NCBI GenBank assembly: GCA_016938065.1
Contig: JAFGVI010000118.1
Location: forward strand, 1-64,000
DNA length: 64,000 nt
Origin: Deltaproteobacteria bacterium
GTDB lineage: Bacteria; Desulfobacterota; Anaeroferrophillalia; Anaeroferrophillales; Tharpellaceae
Direction: 5' to 3'
Part shown: in pieces, positions 8,759 through 17,758 of the stretch
Numbering within the stretch: the stretch's first letter is position 1
Layout of the letters: each line of letters begins with the position of its first letter
The notes under the pieces: generated by a model
Database searches by the model: none
Told to the model about the DNA's origin: nothing
What the model saw: the letters and a program-made list of their open reading frames with translations, nothing else
Translations under genes and position numbers: made by a program

Positions 8759-10211
8759 GGGGCATAAGCTCCGCTTCAGTCCTGACGTGCAGTTCCATTT
8801 TAAAACTGAAGACACGAGCTCCCGGAGCACTTAATTTTTTCGGCACATAGCTCAGATTGCGCACCACAAAAATCGACGATGACTCCAGTTCACTGCCGAA
8901 AAAGCGCAGACGTTCCAGACCGGCCTGCCAGTCAACGGCCCGCACACTCCCACTTATCGCACCCAGCCACTCCCCCCTGACCTGACTTTTCTTATCCGGC
9001 TGCACGTTAAAATCATCCAGCACAATCTCCGGAGCAACCTTCAGCGCCAATTCCGCGAGCAGCTTCGACCAGGGCGGCCGCTGCCGGTAAACCTCATTAT
9101 AGTAAGCTTCCCAACCCTGCAACGGCCTGAGACTTTTAACATCGCGCTGCAGAGCCACAACCCGCTCTTTGAGTTCCTCGTAGCGGGCCAGACTGCCGGC
9201 ATAACTCCGCCGCAGTCGTTCTTTCTCCATCTTGAGCTGAAAGAGCCAGGCCCCGGCCCCGATAAAAGTGACGGCCAAAGCGGCATAGGCAAAGGTGTAG
9301 AGTCTTTGTGAGCGTCTGCCGGAAACCAGCTCCGGGGGTAGAAAATTGAACTCTTCGGGCACCGCAAAGAGCCCGAGCAGATGAGCCAGAGGACCGATCT
9401 GCTCGGGCTCAAGCCCGGCAAAAGGTGAACTATCCGGCATTCTCACCGTCAGGCCTACGACATTAAGCGGGAAACGCTCTAACCCCCGCGTCACCGCTGC
9501 TCCGGCCAGGAGAAGAATTTCCGCGGGGGCCGCCTGACGGAACTCCTGCTTGAAAAAAGTCTGAGTCAGCGCCAGTTCGCGACCTAAGTCGACAATAAAA
9601 CGCTCCGTGGCAAAACCACTAAGGTCGGCATCACCCTCGGCCAGCCCGATTGGTACTGAACGGGCAATCTTGACCAACCCTTCCGGAGAAGCGACCACAA
9701 TCTCGGTCGTGCGCCGAGCGACCCAGGCCACCATGAAGGAACGTGAGCTCTTGAACAGCGAGGCAGCCAGTCGGGCTAAGGCCGAAGGCAGCGGCGCAAT
9801 CCGTTTAAGTTTTTCTTTACAGGGAAGAAGCTCGCGCCAGACCGGCTGCAGCTCCTGATGGGAGATGGTCAGTACCGGGGTCCTGTCACGATCGACCTCC
9901 TCAACCGGCACCCCGCGGTAGAACCGGGAACTTACGGCAATCCCGATCCCAACCTTGGCTTGAACACTTTTATCAATCAGAGCGGGAAGATATTTTTTCC
10001 CGACTTTGGGCAGCTCATCCCAGGTGTAAAGCGAGGTCGGAAAGGCTCCGGCAAAAAAAATCTCGTCGGCCCAGTAACACAAGTCCGCTAAACTTCCCGG
10101 GGTTACCTCCTGCAAGGCGCCCAGCGGGGCAAAAACATCACCCTGTTTTTCAACCTTCAGAGCATGATAATCGTCTCCAAAACGACAAAGAGACAAAAGT
10201 TTCCGCGCCAA
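8748..10211 (-). CDS. PilM-PilN-type composite protein, GspL/MshI-like
   Basis: 487 residues in two parts. Residues 1-290 form a PilM/GspL-type actin-like cytoplasmic fold (AWVARRTTEIVVAS, then LLAGAAVTRGLERF as the phosphate-2-like region). Residues 305-325 are a membrane helix followed by a coiled coil and a PilN-like periplasmic domain to the end. PilM and PilN are separate in most type IVa systems; GspL and MshI combine them. It would dock the ATPase to the periplasmic complex. The start is TTG (10211) with a modest AGGG upstream and no better ATG nearby, so expression may be tuned low. First gene of the msh-type block. Confidence 0.75.
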   Translation of the reverse strand: MARKLLSLCRFGDDYHALKVEKQGDVFAPLGALQEVTPGSLADLCYWADEIFFAGAFPTSLYTWDELPKVGKKYLPALIDKSVQAKVGIGIAVSSRFYRGVPVEEVDRDRTPVLTISHQELQPVWRELLPCKEKLKRIAPLPSALARLAASLFKSSRSFMVAWVARRTTEIVVASPEGLVKIARSVPIGLAEGDADLSGFATERFIVDLGRELALTQTFFKQEFRQAAPAEILLLAGAAVTRGLERFPLNVVGLTVRMPDSSPFAGLEPEQIGPLAHLLGLFAVPEEFNFLPPELVSGRRSQRLYTFAYAALAVTFIGAGAWLFQLKMEKERLRRSYAGSLARYEELKERVVALQRDVKSLRPLQGWEAYYNEVYRQRPPWSKLLAELALKVAPEIVLDDFNVQPDKKSQVRGEWLGAISGSVRAVDWQAGLERLRFFGSELESSSIFVVRNLSYVPKKLSAPGARVFSFKMELHVRTEAELMPHAI

Positions 10212-10340
10212 AACAGTACCCTGGGATAAAGGTTAAAAAAAACACCCGCTTAAAGCCGCTCCCGAAACAGGTTTCACCAATTACAGAAAAAACCGTTAAA
10301 GTCAATAAATTTTAATAATTACAAAGAGCCGGGGTCGATC

Positions 10341-12428
10341 TCAGTCGTTTGTAAATTTCGGTGCAGCAAGGACCCCGGAGAGATGAAAACCAACGAGAAC
10401 TTTCTCTCTGGAGTTCAGCTTGCCGCGGAAATCGAGCTGTTCCGGGTCAGTAAAAAAACGTCCCTGAGCCTGCAAAGATTTATCTGAGAACGTCATGGCA
10501 AAATCATCCAGCCGCAAAACTTTGTCACGCCAGGAAAATTCTCCGGAACTTCTGGAGAAGGCGCCCGCCCCCAGTGACCACAGGGAGCTGCCCTCCTGCT
10601 CCAGAAAGTGCTGCAGAGCCTCAAATAACGGCTGCCCGAAGAACCGCCCCTGAGACAACTGCCATTTTCCTTTAAGATTGAGCCCTCCACTCTCCTGTCC
10701 CGCAACCCGCAACCGCCCGCCGCCAACCAGGGAGGCATCAAGCACACCGGTTAAGGCCAGAGTTTTCTCAAAAGGTTTCAGATCGAACTTTTCGGCGACC
10801 AGCGAAGCCTGCCAGCGCGGTATCTGTAAAAGTTCATCCAGAATCAGGGAGAGCCGGACTTGACCCTGCGAACCGAAACGCGCCGCCAGTCGCTCAATTT
10901 CAAGCTGCAGAAGATTTTTTTCAGCAACCAGTGTAAATTCGCGTAGAGAGATAGCGTTCCAGAGAAGTGTCTCAATCCGGCAGTCACTTTTAACGATCCA
11001 GCCCCATGCCGCCAGCCGCCAGAGAAGATTTTCACCCCGCTCCCGAAAGACGGACCAGGGCGAAACCTCGAGACCCGGCCCTGCCGCCACCCCCCCGGGT
11101 TTTTCCGATGGCATAAAAGTAGCGGCGGACGCCATGACAAGATTATCATCTGCCGGAACCGCAGCCGATGCTGCCGGCGCGGCCTCTGCCCTTACGGCAA
11201 TTTTTTCAGCCTGGAGCTTAAGCTCCAGAACCGGCGCGGAAAATGGATTGCCGATCAGTTTAAAGTCACCCTCCAGACTCCCCTCAACCTGGTATTCGGG
11301 CAACGCCAGCGGCGGCCAGGCACTCATGGTCCGGGTCAGATCAGCCACCTTTATGTGATTAACCAGATTGACAAAGAACGGTTCCCGAAAACGAATCAGA
11401 CCACGGGTAAAAAGCGAAGCTTTTTCGGGATACTCCAGAGAAATGCTTTTTATATTGAGATAGCCGTCACGACGCTGAAAAAAACCGGAAAAATTTGCCT
11501 GCAGAGCCCCCTGCGACCAGGGTTGCGCCGCCTCCGGGTTGGCCGTAAGCCGGGAAAAATGGTGCTCCGAAGCTGCAAATCTGCCAGAAAAACGCAAGCC
11601 CCCGTCAGGGTTGCCGTCAATATCAAGAGCAAGATCAGCCCTGTTAAAATCGGCTAGCCAGCGATTATCACGCAGGTTTAACGCCAAAGCCTCAGACGGC
11701 AACAGAGAAAGACCCTTGCACTGAAGGGACAGAGCCAAACGGTCTCCCGCATCACTGCCCTCCGCAGGCGGCGCCGATTTTTCTGAGGCCGGTGGCATTT
11801 CAACCTTGTACCAGTTCGCCTTAAGCGTGCATTCTCCGCCGTTAAGCTCTCCCGCCAGGAGAAAATTTTTGCTCTGATCCTGAGCCTTTAAAGACCACTC
11901 GCTCTCAATATGAGTGAGTCTGAGGGGTGCTTTACAGCCGGGCACCCCGGTCAGAGTACACGCTCCGTCCTGGACCGTGATGAGACCGGAAAACCCCGCA
12001 TCGCCGGACTCCGCACTGTGCAGTAAACGCAAAAGCAACCGGCGGGGCAGTAACGACCCCGCCGCTTCTGAGGTCAACCATGCAAAAGGGATGGCCGCCT
12101 GCCCTCCGAGCAAACGCAGGGCTTTAATGCGGGGAGAAAAGGTAAGCAGTGACAGGGGAGAAAGGTCAAGTTCCAGGGTGTCGACCTGGAGATTGAAGGC
12201 GGAGCTGTTACAGACAAAAGCCTGAACGGCAAGGGCCGGACGGGGCAACAGTTTAATCCTGACATCCTGCATCTGGCAGGGCCATGGCAGAATCTGAGAA
12301 AATTGCGCCTGAAGATAGTGCTGCAGTCGAGCTTGCGGTATTCGGGGCAACAGGCAGAACAGAGCGATCAGCAACCCCAGCCCCAGACCGGGCAGAAGAA
12401 AACGCCTGACTCTCTTTTTTTCACTCAT
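10341..12428 (-). CDS. AsmA-like inner-membrane-anchored protein
   Basis: 695 residues: an N-terminal anchor helix (about 12-32), then a long beta-rich periplasmic region, ending in a segment (LDDFAMTFSDKSLQAQGRFF) typical of the AsmA/TamB-like C-terminal domain. AsmA-like proteins are thought to bridge the periplasm and help move phospholipids to the outer membrane, which suits the Mla genes just upstream. I take the ATG at 12428, which overlaps the mdh stop as TGATG, over the TTG at 12431. An Ala-rich linker lies near residue 420. A 129-bp gap separates it from the pilus genes. The family assignment is from overall architecture. Confidence 0.7.
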   Translation of the reverse strand: MSEKKRVRRFLLPGLGLGLLIALFCLLPRIPQARLQHYLQAQFSQILPWPCQMQDVRIKLLPRPALAVQAFVCNSSAFNLQVDTLELDLSPLSLLTFSPRIKALRLLGGQAAIPFAWLTSEAAGSLLPRRLLLRLLHSAESGDAGFSGLITVQDGACTLTGVPGCKAPLRLTHIESEWSLKAQDQSKNFLLAGELNGGECTLKANWYKVEMPPASEKSAPPAEGSDAGDRLALSLQCKGLSLLPSEALALNLRDNRWLADFNRADLALDIDGNPDGGLRFSGRFAASEHHFSRLTANPEAAQPWSQGALQANFSGFFQRRDGYLNIKSISLEYPEKASLFTRGLIRFREPFFVNLVNHIKVADLTRTMSAWPPLALPEYQVEGSLEGDFKLIGNPFSAPVLELKLQAEKIAVRAEAAPAASAAVPADDNLVMASAATFMPSEKPGGVAAGPGLEVSPWSVFRERGENLLWRLAAWGWIVKSDCRIETLLWNAISLREFTLVAEKNLLQLEIERLAARFGSQGQVRLSLILDELLQIPRWQASLVAEKFDLKPFEKTLALTGVLDASLVGGGRLRVAGQESGGLNLKGKWQLSQGRFFGQPLFEALQHFLEQEGSSLWSLGAGAFSRSSGEFSWRDKVLRLDDFAMTFSDKSLQAQGRFFTDPEQLDFRGKLNSREKVLVGFHLSGVLAAPKFTND

Positions 12429-13357
12429 CAAACTTTAAGTCTCTCAATGAGAGCGCGGATCATCTGACATGATTTATTGAGGGCCTTGAGCTCCTCAGGC
12501 AGCAGTTCGAGTTCAATGACTTCTTCCACCCCCTCTCCGCCAAGCTTCACCGGCACCCCTAAATAGCATTGGGAAATGCCGTATTCGCCCTCAAGCAGGG
12601 CCGCAACCGGCAGGACTCTCTTCTTGTCTTTAAGAATCGCTTCGACCATCTTGCCGACAGCGGCCGCCGGTGCATAAAAAGCACTGCCGGTTTTCAGAAA
12701 AGAGACAATTTCCGCCCCGCCGTTACGCGTCCGCTCAATGATGGCGTCAATTTTCTCCGGACTCATTAAAGCCGTCAGAGGTATGCCGGACACCGTGAAG
12801 TAGCGGGTCAGCGGCACCATACTTTCACCATGGCCGCCAAGGACAAAAGCACTGACATCTTCCACCGAAACCTGCAGTTCGGAGGCGATAAAAGAACGCA
12901 TTCTGGCAGTATCCAGCATCCCGGCCATCCCCATGACCCGGTTTTTAGGAAAACCGCTGATCTGTTTGACGACATAGGTCATGGCATAGAGCGGATTGGT
13001 CACCACCAGCAAAAAAGCCTGCGGTGAATACTTGACCACCCGCTGGGTGACAAAGGAGACAATTGAACAATTTTTTTCGAGCAGATCCGCCCGGCTCATG
13101 CCCGGCTTGCGCGCCAGCCCGGCCGTGATAATTACAATATCGGAGCCGGCGGTATCGGCGTAGCTGCTGCTGCCCGAAATCGAGACATCACAACCGTCTA
13201 TAGGTGAAGCCTCCAGAATATCAAGGGCTTTGCCCTGAGCCAGACCGTCGATAATGTCAAACAGGACGACATCCCCCAACTCCCGGGCCACCAGCCAGTG
13301 AGCACAGGCGGAGCCCACATTCCCCGCGCCAATAATAGAAATTTTCCGGCGTTTCAC
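12428..13357 (-). CDS. mdh: malate dehydrogenase, LDH-like type
   Basis: 309 residues, the usual size. NAD-dependent interconversion of malate and oxaloacetate. The Rossmann motif GAGNVGS is at residues 10-16. Substrate-binding Arg is seen in TAGLARKPGMSR, the catalytic pair as Asp in GMLDTAR and His in GGHGESMVP. The nicotinamide-binding Asn is in VVTNPLYAM; the residue after NPL is usually Asp in this subfamily and is Tyr here. The start is GTG with AAGG upstream. It lies between a cNMP-fold gene and the AsmA-like gene, an odd neighbourhood for a TCA enzyme, apparently by operon read-through. Confidence 0.93.
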   Translation of the reverse strand: MKRRKISIIGAGNVGSACAHWLVARELGDVVLFDIIDGLAQGKALDILEASPIDGCDVSISGSSSYADTAGSDIVIITAGLARKPGMSRADLLEKNCSIVSFVTQRVVKYSPQAFLLVVTNPLYAMTYVVKQISGFPKNRVMGMAGMLDTARMRSFIASELQVSVEDVSAFVLGGHGESMVPLTRYFTVSGIPLTALMSPEKIDAIIERTRNGGAEIVSFLKTGSAFYAPAAAVGKMVEAILKDKKRVLPVAALLEGEYGISQCYLGVPVKLGGEGVEEVIELELLPEELKALNKSCQMIRALIERLKV

Positions 13358-13373
13358 AATTACAAACCTTCAG

Positions 13374-13844
13374 CTAAAAAAGAGTTGCCAGCCGGGCATT
13401 GGCCTGCCGCAGACGCAACTGCTGCAAAAAAGCGGCGCCGCGCCAGAGCCTGGCCGCCGTCGCCGGATAATCATTTAATAATTTTGCCGCCCCTTGCGCA
13501 CCGCAGAGCAGAAGACGAGCATCTTCAACCACGCGCAGGGTGGTTGAATGGTTTCCCGCCGAATCAAAAACCAGCTCACCCACAGTAGCTCCCGGCAAAA
13601 ACTCGGCCAGAATTATCGGCTTGCCCCAGCCCGGGGTTTTTTTCACGGCTTCCAGGGATCCGCTTATAAGACAGACCAGCAGCGCCTCATTCCCGCCCTC
13701 AATCCAGAGTTCGGTACCGGCCAGTTTCGCGCAAGGATTACTGACCCTGAGAAAACACTGCCAATCAACTTCGTCACAGAAGTTAAAAAGGGGCGACTTC
13801 CGCCAGGCAAAATCGGGTCCGCCGGGAAGATCTGACTCAGCCAT
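13374..13844 (-). CDS. small cyclic-nucleotide-binding-fold protein
   Basis: 156 residues with a Crp-like beta-roll: LLVCLISGSLEAV, then a segment ILAEFLPGATVGELVF that matches the phosphate-binding-cassette position (G-E-L), then LRVVEDARLLLC and a terminal helix. There is no DNA-binding HTH, so it is a stand-alone sensor or structural protein rather than a Crp regulator. The Arg that contacts cyclic phosphate in canonical sites is not clearly present after GEL. It overlaps mlaC by 8 bp and precedes mdh, so it may be tied to lipid transport. Ligand unknown. Confidence 0.65.
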   Translation of the reverse strand: MAESDLPGGPDFAWRKSPLFNFCDEVDWQCFLRVSNPCAKLAGTELWIEGGNEALLVCLISGSLEAVKKTPGWGKPIILAEFLPGATVGELVFDSAGNHSTTLRVVEDARLLLCGAQGAAKLLNDYPATAARLWRGAAFLQQLRLRQANARLATLF

Positions 13845-14466
13845 CCTTTTTTTCTCCGGCTTGCGCTATCTTCTTCTCCATCTGAGCGAGAAGCCCGGTA
13901 AAGCCGTCCTTTCTCATGATCGGGCCGAACTGACTGCGGTAGTTGCGAACCAGACTGACATTTTCGATAATCACATCATAAACCAGCCAGCGGCCGGCAT
14001 CTTCCAGAAGCTTATAGCTGAGGGGAATCTCCCGGCTCGGACTGATGACCTTGGTCTGCACCTCAGCCTTGCTGCCGTTGATAATCTCTTTGACATAGGA
14101 GATCTTTTCATTGGCGTAACCGTCAATGGTAGCAACATAGCTCTCTTTCAGAAGAGCTTTAAAGAGCTCGGTAAAACGCCGGCACTCGGCTTCACTCAAA
14201 TCATTCCAGTCCCGGCCGAGAGAAAGTTTTGCCATCTGCCGCATATCAAACTGCAGAAAAACCACCTCGGCAATGTGCTCCCGACGCAGCTCCTTTTTCT
14301 CCTCACCCTTGAGCGACTCATCCCGCAACACATCGAGCAGGCGATTGATACTGATCTCAAGCTGTTGCCGGGGACCAACCTCTGCGGCTAACAGATTCAG
14401 AGGCATAAGGCTGAGCAAGAGAAAACATGAACACAATATAGATGCAATGAAACGACGCTGCGACAT
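13837..14466 (-). CDS. mlaC: phospholipid-binding periplasmic protein MlaC
   Basis: 209 residues with a signal peptide (about 1-28) and the MlaC/Ttg2D fold, recognisable by FLQFDMRQMAKLSLGRDW and the later YKLLEDAGRWLVYDVIIENVSLVRNYRSQF stretch typical of the family. It ferries phospholipid between MlaA at the outer membrane and the MlaFED complex at the inner membrane. GGAG lies 8 nt before the ATG. It follows mlaA and completes a compact mlaE-F-D-A-C set. No mlaB-like STAS gene is seen in the cluster. Confidence 0.93.
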   Translation of the reverse strand: MSQRRFIASILCSCFLLLSLMPLNLLAAEVGPRQQLEISINRLLDVLRDESLKGEEKKELRREHIAEVVFLQFDMRQMAKLSLGRDWNDLSEAECRRFTELFKALLKESYVATIDGYANEKISYVKEIINGSKAEVQTKVISPSREIPLSYKLLEDAGRWLVYDVIIENVSLVRNYRSQFGPIMRKDGFTGLLAQMEKKIAQAGEKKDG

Positions 14467-14529
14467 AAAACTACTCCAACCACTCCCGCAATAAATATTC
14501 TGTTAATCCACCCCGGCTGACGCTTTCAT

Positions 14530-15300
14530 TTATCTCCCCAGCAGTTTCTGCTGGTGCTGGCGGTAAGCATCACGCACCGCGACATAAGGATCAATGGCGC
14601 CACTCAGCATCTTCTCGTACTCGCCAAGTTGAAAAGATGTCCGGTTAATGGCGTTGGAAGCCTGCACGCCGACCGCCGCCAGCGGATCATGGCTCAAGGT
14701 ATAAAAAAGAGGTGAGGTCAGGGTGTCGCCGGCGAGACCGCAAGTACCCCGCAGATCGTTGGGCCCGAAAAAAGGCAGTACCAGATAAAAACCTCGGCCA
14801 CATCCGTACGTCGCCAGGGTTGAGGCGAACTGACGCTCGTGCGATTTCATCCCGTCAAAACCCGCAGGATCCATCAGACCACCGACCCCGGCTGTGGTAT
14901 TGAGCAAAAAACGGAGAAAGGTCTCTTCCGCCGCCTTAAAACGCCCTTGCAAAAGCAGATTGATAATCCTGGTCGGCTCAAGAAGATTATTGAAAAAGTT
15001 GAGCAGCCCGGTACGGAACATACTCGGCGTCACTTTGCGATAGCCGCGGGCGGTTGGTTCCACAACCCAGCGATGCAGGCGGTCATTAAACGTAAAAATC
15101 GCCCGGTTGAAGATCTCCAGAGGATCGTCCAGGCTGCCTTCGACCTTTTCGTCATACTCCGAAAACTCATCCTGATGTGCGTTTGTCAGGGCTGTCTCGG
15201 CCCGACAATTTTGCGGAACAAATAAAAAAGCAGCAAAAACCAAAATGCCGGTCAAAATGAACACCACTAAAAATTCACGATTCAGCCTCACGTTCCGCAT
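14530..15300 (-). CDS. mlaA: MlaA/VacJ family outer-membrane lipid-asymmetry protein
   Basis: 256 residues. After an N-terminal hydrophobic segment comes the MlaA core: DPLEIFNRAIFTFNDRLHRWV, then LNTTAGVGGLMDPA, and LVLPFFGPNDLRGTCG with a final DPYVAVRDAYRQ. MlaA removes misplaced phospholipid from the outer leaflet and hands it to MlaC. The signal region contains Cys at residue 33 but the preceding residues (VPQNC) are not a good lipobox, so lipidation is uncertain. GGAG precedes the ATG. mlaA sits inside the mlaFEDC operon, unlike Escherichia coli where it is separate. Confidence 0.93.
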   Translation of the reverse strand: MRNVRLNREFLVVFILTGILVFAAFLFVPQNCRAETALTNAHQDEFSEYDEKVEGSLDDPLEIFNRAIFTFNDRLHRWVVEPTARGYRKVTPSMFRTGLLNFFNNLLEPTRIINLLLQGRFKAAEETFLRFLLNTTAGVGGLMDPAGFDGMKSHERQFASTLATYGCGRGFYLVLPFFGPNDLRGTCGLAGDTLTSPLFYTLSHDPLAAVGVQASNAINRTSFQLGEYEKMLSGAIDPYVAVRDAYRQHQQKLLGR

Positions 15301-15303
15301 ACT

Positions 15304-15747
15304 CTACTCCACTTTACCAAAAACATATTTACTGATCAGCGCTTCTAGATCAACTGCCCCTTCAGTTTCAGTTATCCGGCCCCCGTCTTTAAGATAATCT
15401 TCTTCCGCACCGGGAGTCAGCTGCACATATTTATCACCGATAATCCCTTGCGTTTTTATCGAGGCGAAAACATCACTGCCAATTTTAACCTCGGGTTTGA
15501 GCGCCAGCACCACCCGGGCCTGATCATCCACCAGTGTTATCTCGGCGACCTTACCCACCTGAACCCCAGCAATCTCAACGCGGGCGCCGCTTTTCAGGCC
15601 GCTGACCGAATTGAAACTGGCGGAAACCTTATAGTAATCCCCGCCGAAAAGCTCAAGCCCCCCCAGATTAAGCGTCAGATAGGCGATTGCCAGCAAGCCA
15701 ACCACCATAAACAACCCAACCGACATCTCCAAATTAAATCTTTTCAT
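15304..15747 (-). CDS. mlaD: MCE-domain protein MlaD
   Basis: I start at the ATG at 15747 (MKRFNLEMSVGLF), which follows AAAAGG; the track start 16 codons upstream lacks this. The resulting 147-residue protein has one membrane helix (about 8-28) and a single MCE domain (about 35-115, VSASFNSVSGLKSGARVEIAGVQVGKV), as expected for MlaD, which forms a hexameric ring on the MlaFE transporter. GIIGDKYVQLTPG is the typical central pore-region segment. A 127-bp gap separates it from mlaF. Confidence 0.93.
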   Translation of the reverse strand: MKRFNLEMSVGLFMVVGLLAIAYLTLNLGGLELFGGDYYKVSASFNSVSGLKSGARVEIAGVQVGKVAEITLVDDQARVVLALKPEVKIGSDVFASIKTQGIIGDKYVQLTPGAEEDYLKDGGRITETEGAVDLEALISKYVFGKVE

Positions 15748-15874
15748 TGCCTTTTCCAACCTGAAAACCCTTCCCAAAAATAAATGCGCCCTCACCCGGC
15801 CTCTGCACTGCAGATCGACTTAAGACTCCTGCAACTTCAGCCAGACTTTACAACTGATGCGACGCCCGCCATGA

Positions 15875-16648
15875 TCAGACCTCATCGCGGCTGCTGTGCG
15901 CCGAGCCCATAACCCGAACAATAAAATCCCTGACAAAGGGGTCCCGACTCCGCTGCAGCGATTCCGGAGCAAGGCAGGCCCTGACCTTGCCCTGATGCAG
16001 TATGGCAATTTTGTCCGCCAGATTGAAAATTTTAGGAATATCATGACTGACAATAATACTGGTGTAGCCGAGTTTTTTCTGGGTCTCAAAGAACAGGCGG
16101 TAGACCTCGTGACTCTTCACCGGATCAAGACCGGTTGTCGGCTCATCAAACAGGAGAATGTCAGGCTCCAGTTGTAAGGCCCGGGCCAGACCAACACGTT
16201 TTTTCATACCGCCACTTAATTGGGCCGGAAACTTGTCGGCACTGCCTTCAAGATCCATCGTCTGCAGGGCGGCCGTAACCTTTTTTTCAACCTCCGCTTC
16301 GGGCAGACGACTGCGCTCACGCAGCGGCAGGGCGATATTATCAAAGACACTCATTGAATCAAAAAGAGCAACCCCCTGAAAAAGAACCCCGAAACGGGTG
16401 CGCAGACGGTTGAGAGCCGCCCCTTTAAGCCGGGTGACATCCTCTCCTTCAACCAGAACCTGTCCCCGATCCGGACGAATCAGACCAAGGATGTGCTTGA
16501 GCAGAACACTTTTGCCCTGACCGCTCTCACCACAGATAACGGTGGTCGCACCGCGCTCAATATCAAGATCAACCCCGCGTAAAACCGCTTGCGCGCCGAA
16601 ACTTTTATGAATATCGACCAGTTTGATACAAAATTCGGATTGAGTCAT
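15875..16648 (-). CDS. mlaF: Mla ABC transporter ATPase MlaF
   Basis: 257-residue ABC ATPase. Walker A GESGQGKS near residue 37, signature LSGGMKKRVGLARAL near 143, Walker B ILLFDEPTTGLDP near 163, H-loop IVSHD near 197. The LSGGMKKR signature is characteristic of MlaF/MCE-associated ATPases. It energises phospholipid movement by the MlaE permease. No strong ribosome site is visible and 74 bp separate it from mlaE, so it is probably read through from the mlaE promoter. A 89-codon ORF inside it in another frame is a shadow. Confidence 0.94.
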   Translation of the reverse strand: MTQSEFCIKLVDIHKSFGAQAVLRGVDLDIERGATTVICGESGQGKSVLLKHILGLIRPDRGQVLVEGEDVTRLKGAALNRLRTRFGVLFQGVALFDSMSVFDNIALPLRERSRLPEAEVEKKVTAALQTMDLEGSADKFPAQLSGGMKKRVGLARALQLEPDILLFDEPTTGLDPVKSHEVYRLFFETQKKLGYTSIIVSHDIPKIFNLADKIAILHQGKVRACLAPESLQRSRDPFVRDFIVRVMGSAHSSRDEV

Positions 16649-16722
16649 GAAATGTCTTGTTGTAAGGTTACTGCAATAATCTGCAAGCTTGCAGAAGTTA
16701 CCGTTAAAAATGCGAGAATATC

Positions 16723-17535
16723 CTACATCATCAGCGAGGTGATCACATAATCGGCCACCAGAACCGAGACCGATGAAACAACTACCGCCGAGGTTGTCGC
16801 CCGGCTCACCCCTTCGGCCCCGAACCCCCAGGCCCGTCGGTTAACCCAGAAACCGTGTTCGGCACAAATCCAGACGAGCAGAAAAGCAAAGCATAACGAT
16901 TTAGTAAAGCACATCTTGAGGTCAACCACCGTCACGCTGTCCCGCATACTGGCCAGATAAGCGCCACCATTGCCATGCAGAAGCACCACTCCGACCATGT
17001 ATCCGCCAAATACGCCAACCAGATTAAACACCGCCGTCAACAGTGGGATCGACAGCAACCCGGCAATAAGTTTGGGCGCCACCAGATAACGATAAGGGTT
17101 GATCGCCATGCAGTCTAAAGCATCGATCTGCTCCGAAATCCGCATGATCCCCAGTTCGGCACACATCGCCGAACCCGTACGACCAATCACCATCAGAGCC
17201 GTAAGCACGGGACCGAGTTCGCGAATCAGGCTTAAAGCTACCGCGGCCCCGAGTGCGCTGGCCGAACCATATTTGCTCAAGGTATAGTAGCCCTGCAGGC
17301 CCAGCACCATGCCGACAAAAGCCCCAGTAAAAAAAATCACCAGAAAAGAGCCCGCACCGATTACCTGAATCTGGCGCAAAACCGGCCTTAATTTATAAGG
17401 CGCCTGAACCACCCCGAGCAGGGTGTGCAACAAAAAGAGAGCTGAACGTCCCAGACTTTCAAGACTTCCCAGCCCCCAGCGACCTAACTTCTGCAAGCTT
17501 TCCAACAAGCCGATCCACCCTCCGTCACCGAGCAT
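16723..17535 (-). CDS. mlaE: Mla ABC transporter permease MlaE
   Basis: 270 residues with an N-terminal amphipathic helix and about five membrane segments. The family signature is seen as MVIGRTGSAMCAELGIMRISEQIDALDCMAINPYRYLVAPKL, quoted in part: GRTGSAMCAELG and EQIDAL. It is the membrane core of the MlaFED complex. It is the first gene of the mla operon. The ATG lacks a clear Shine-Dalgarno sequence; a promoter candidate lies about 30-55 bp upstream. Confidence 0.94.
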   Translation of the reverse strand: MLGDGGWIGLLESLQKLGRWGLGSLESLGRSALFLLHTLLGVVQAPYKLRPVLRQIQVIGAGSFLVIFFTGAFVGMVLGLQGYYTLSKYGSASALGAAVALSLIRELGPVLTALMVIGRTGSAMCAELGIMRISEQIDALDCMAINPYRYLVAPKLIAGLLSIPLLTAVFNLVGVFGGYMVGVVLLHGNGGAYLASMRDSVTVVDLKMCFTKSLCFAFLLVWICAEHGFWVNRRAWGFGAEGVSRATTSAVVVSSVSVLVADYVITSLMM

Positions 17536-17562
17536 GACAATTAAGTAAATTTAATCTAAGGG

Positions 17563-17591
17563 GAAATATACTAATTTAACTATACAGTCAA
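17563..17591 (-). promoter_or_regulatory. sigma-70-like promoter candidate for the mla operon
   Basis: On the minus strand TTGACT (17586-17591) is followed by TATATT after 15 bp or TATTTC after 17 bp. It lies about 30 bp before the mlaE ATG in an A/T-rich spacer. Sequence match only. Confidence 0.4.
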
Positions 17592-17722
17592 TCAGTTTTC
17601 GCAGACACCAGAGACCGACTTTCAATAATCGACAGCGATGCAAACCCCGAAAAATCATTCTCAACAAATAATTCCGCCATGATGGAAAACAGAGAGCCGT
17701 CTGTTTATCTTTAATTCTGAAA

Positions 17723-17758
17723 TTTACACTTGCAATTTATTTTTTAATAGAGTATAGG
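17723..17758 (+). promoter_or_regulatory. overlapping sigma-70-like promoter candidates for the RNA/fusA transcript
   Basis: Two hexamer pairs overlap. TTTACA (17723) and TAATAG (17745) with 16-bp spacing would start RNA near 17757, exactly at the GGG that begins the long-range helix. TTGCAA (17730) and TATAGG (17753) with 17-bp spacing would start near 17765 and truncate that helix. The first fits the RNA structure better; the second has slightly better hexamers. Confidence 0.45.

Noticed and set aside
15820-16089. 89-codon minus-strand ORF in mlaF
   Set aside because: Lies in another frame of the clear mlaF gene.
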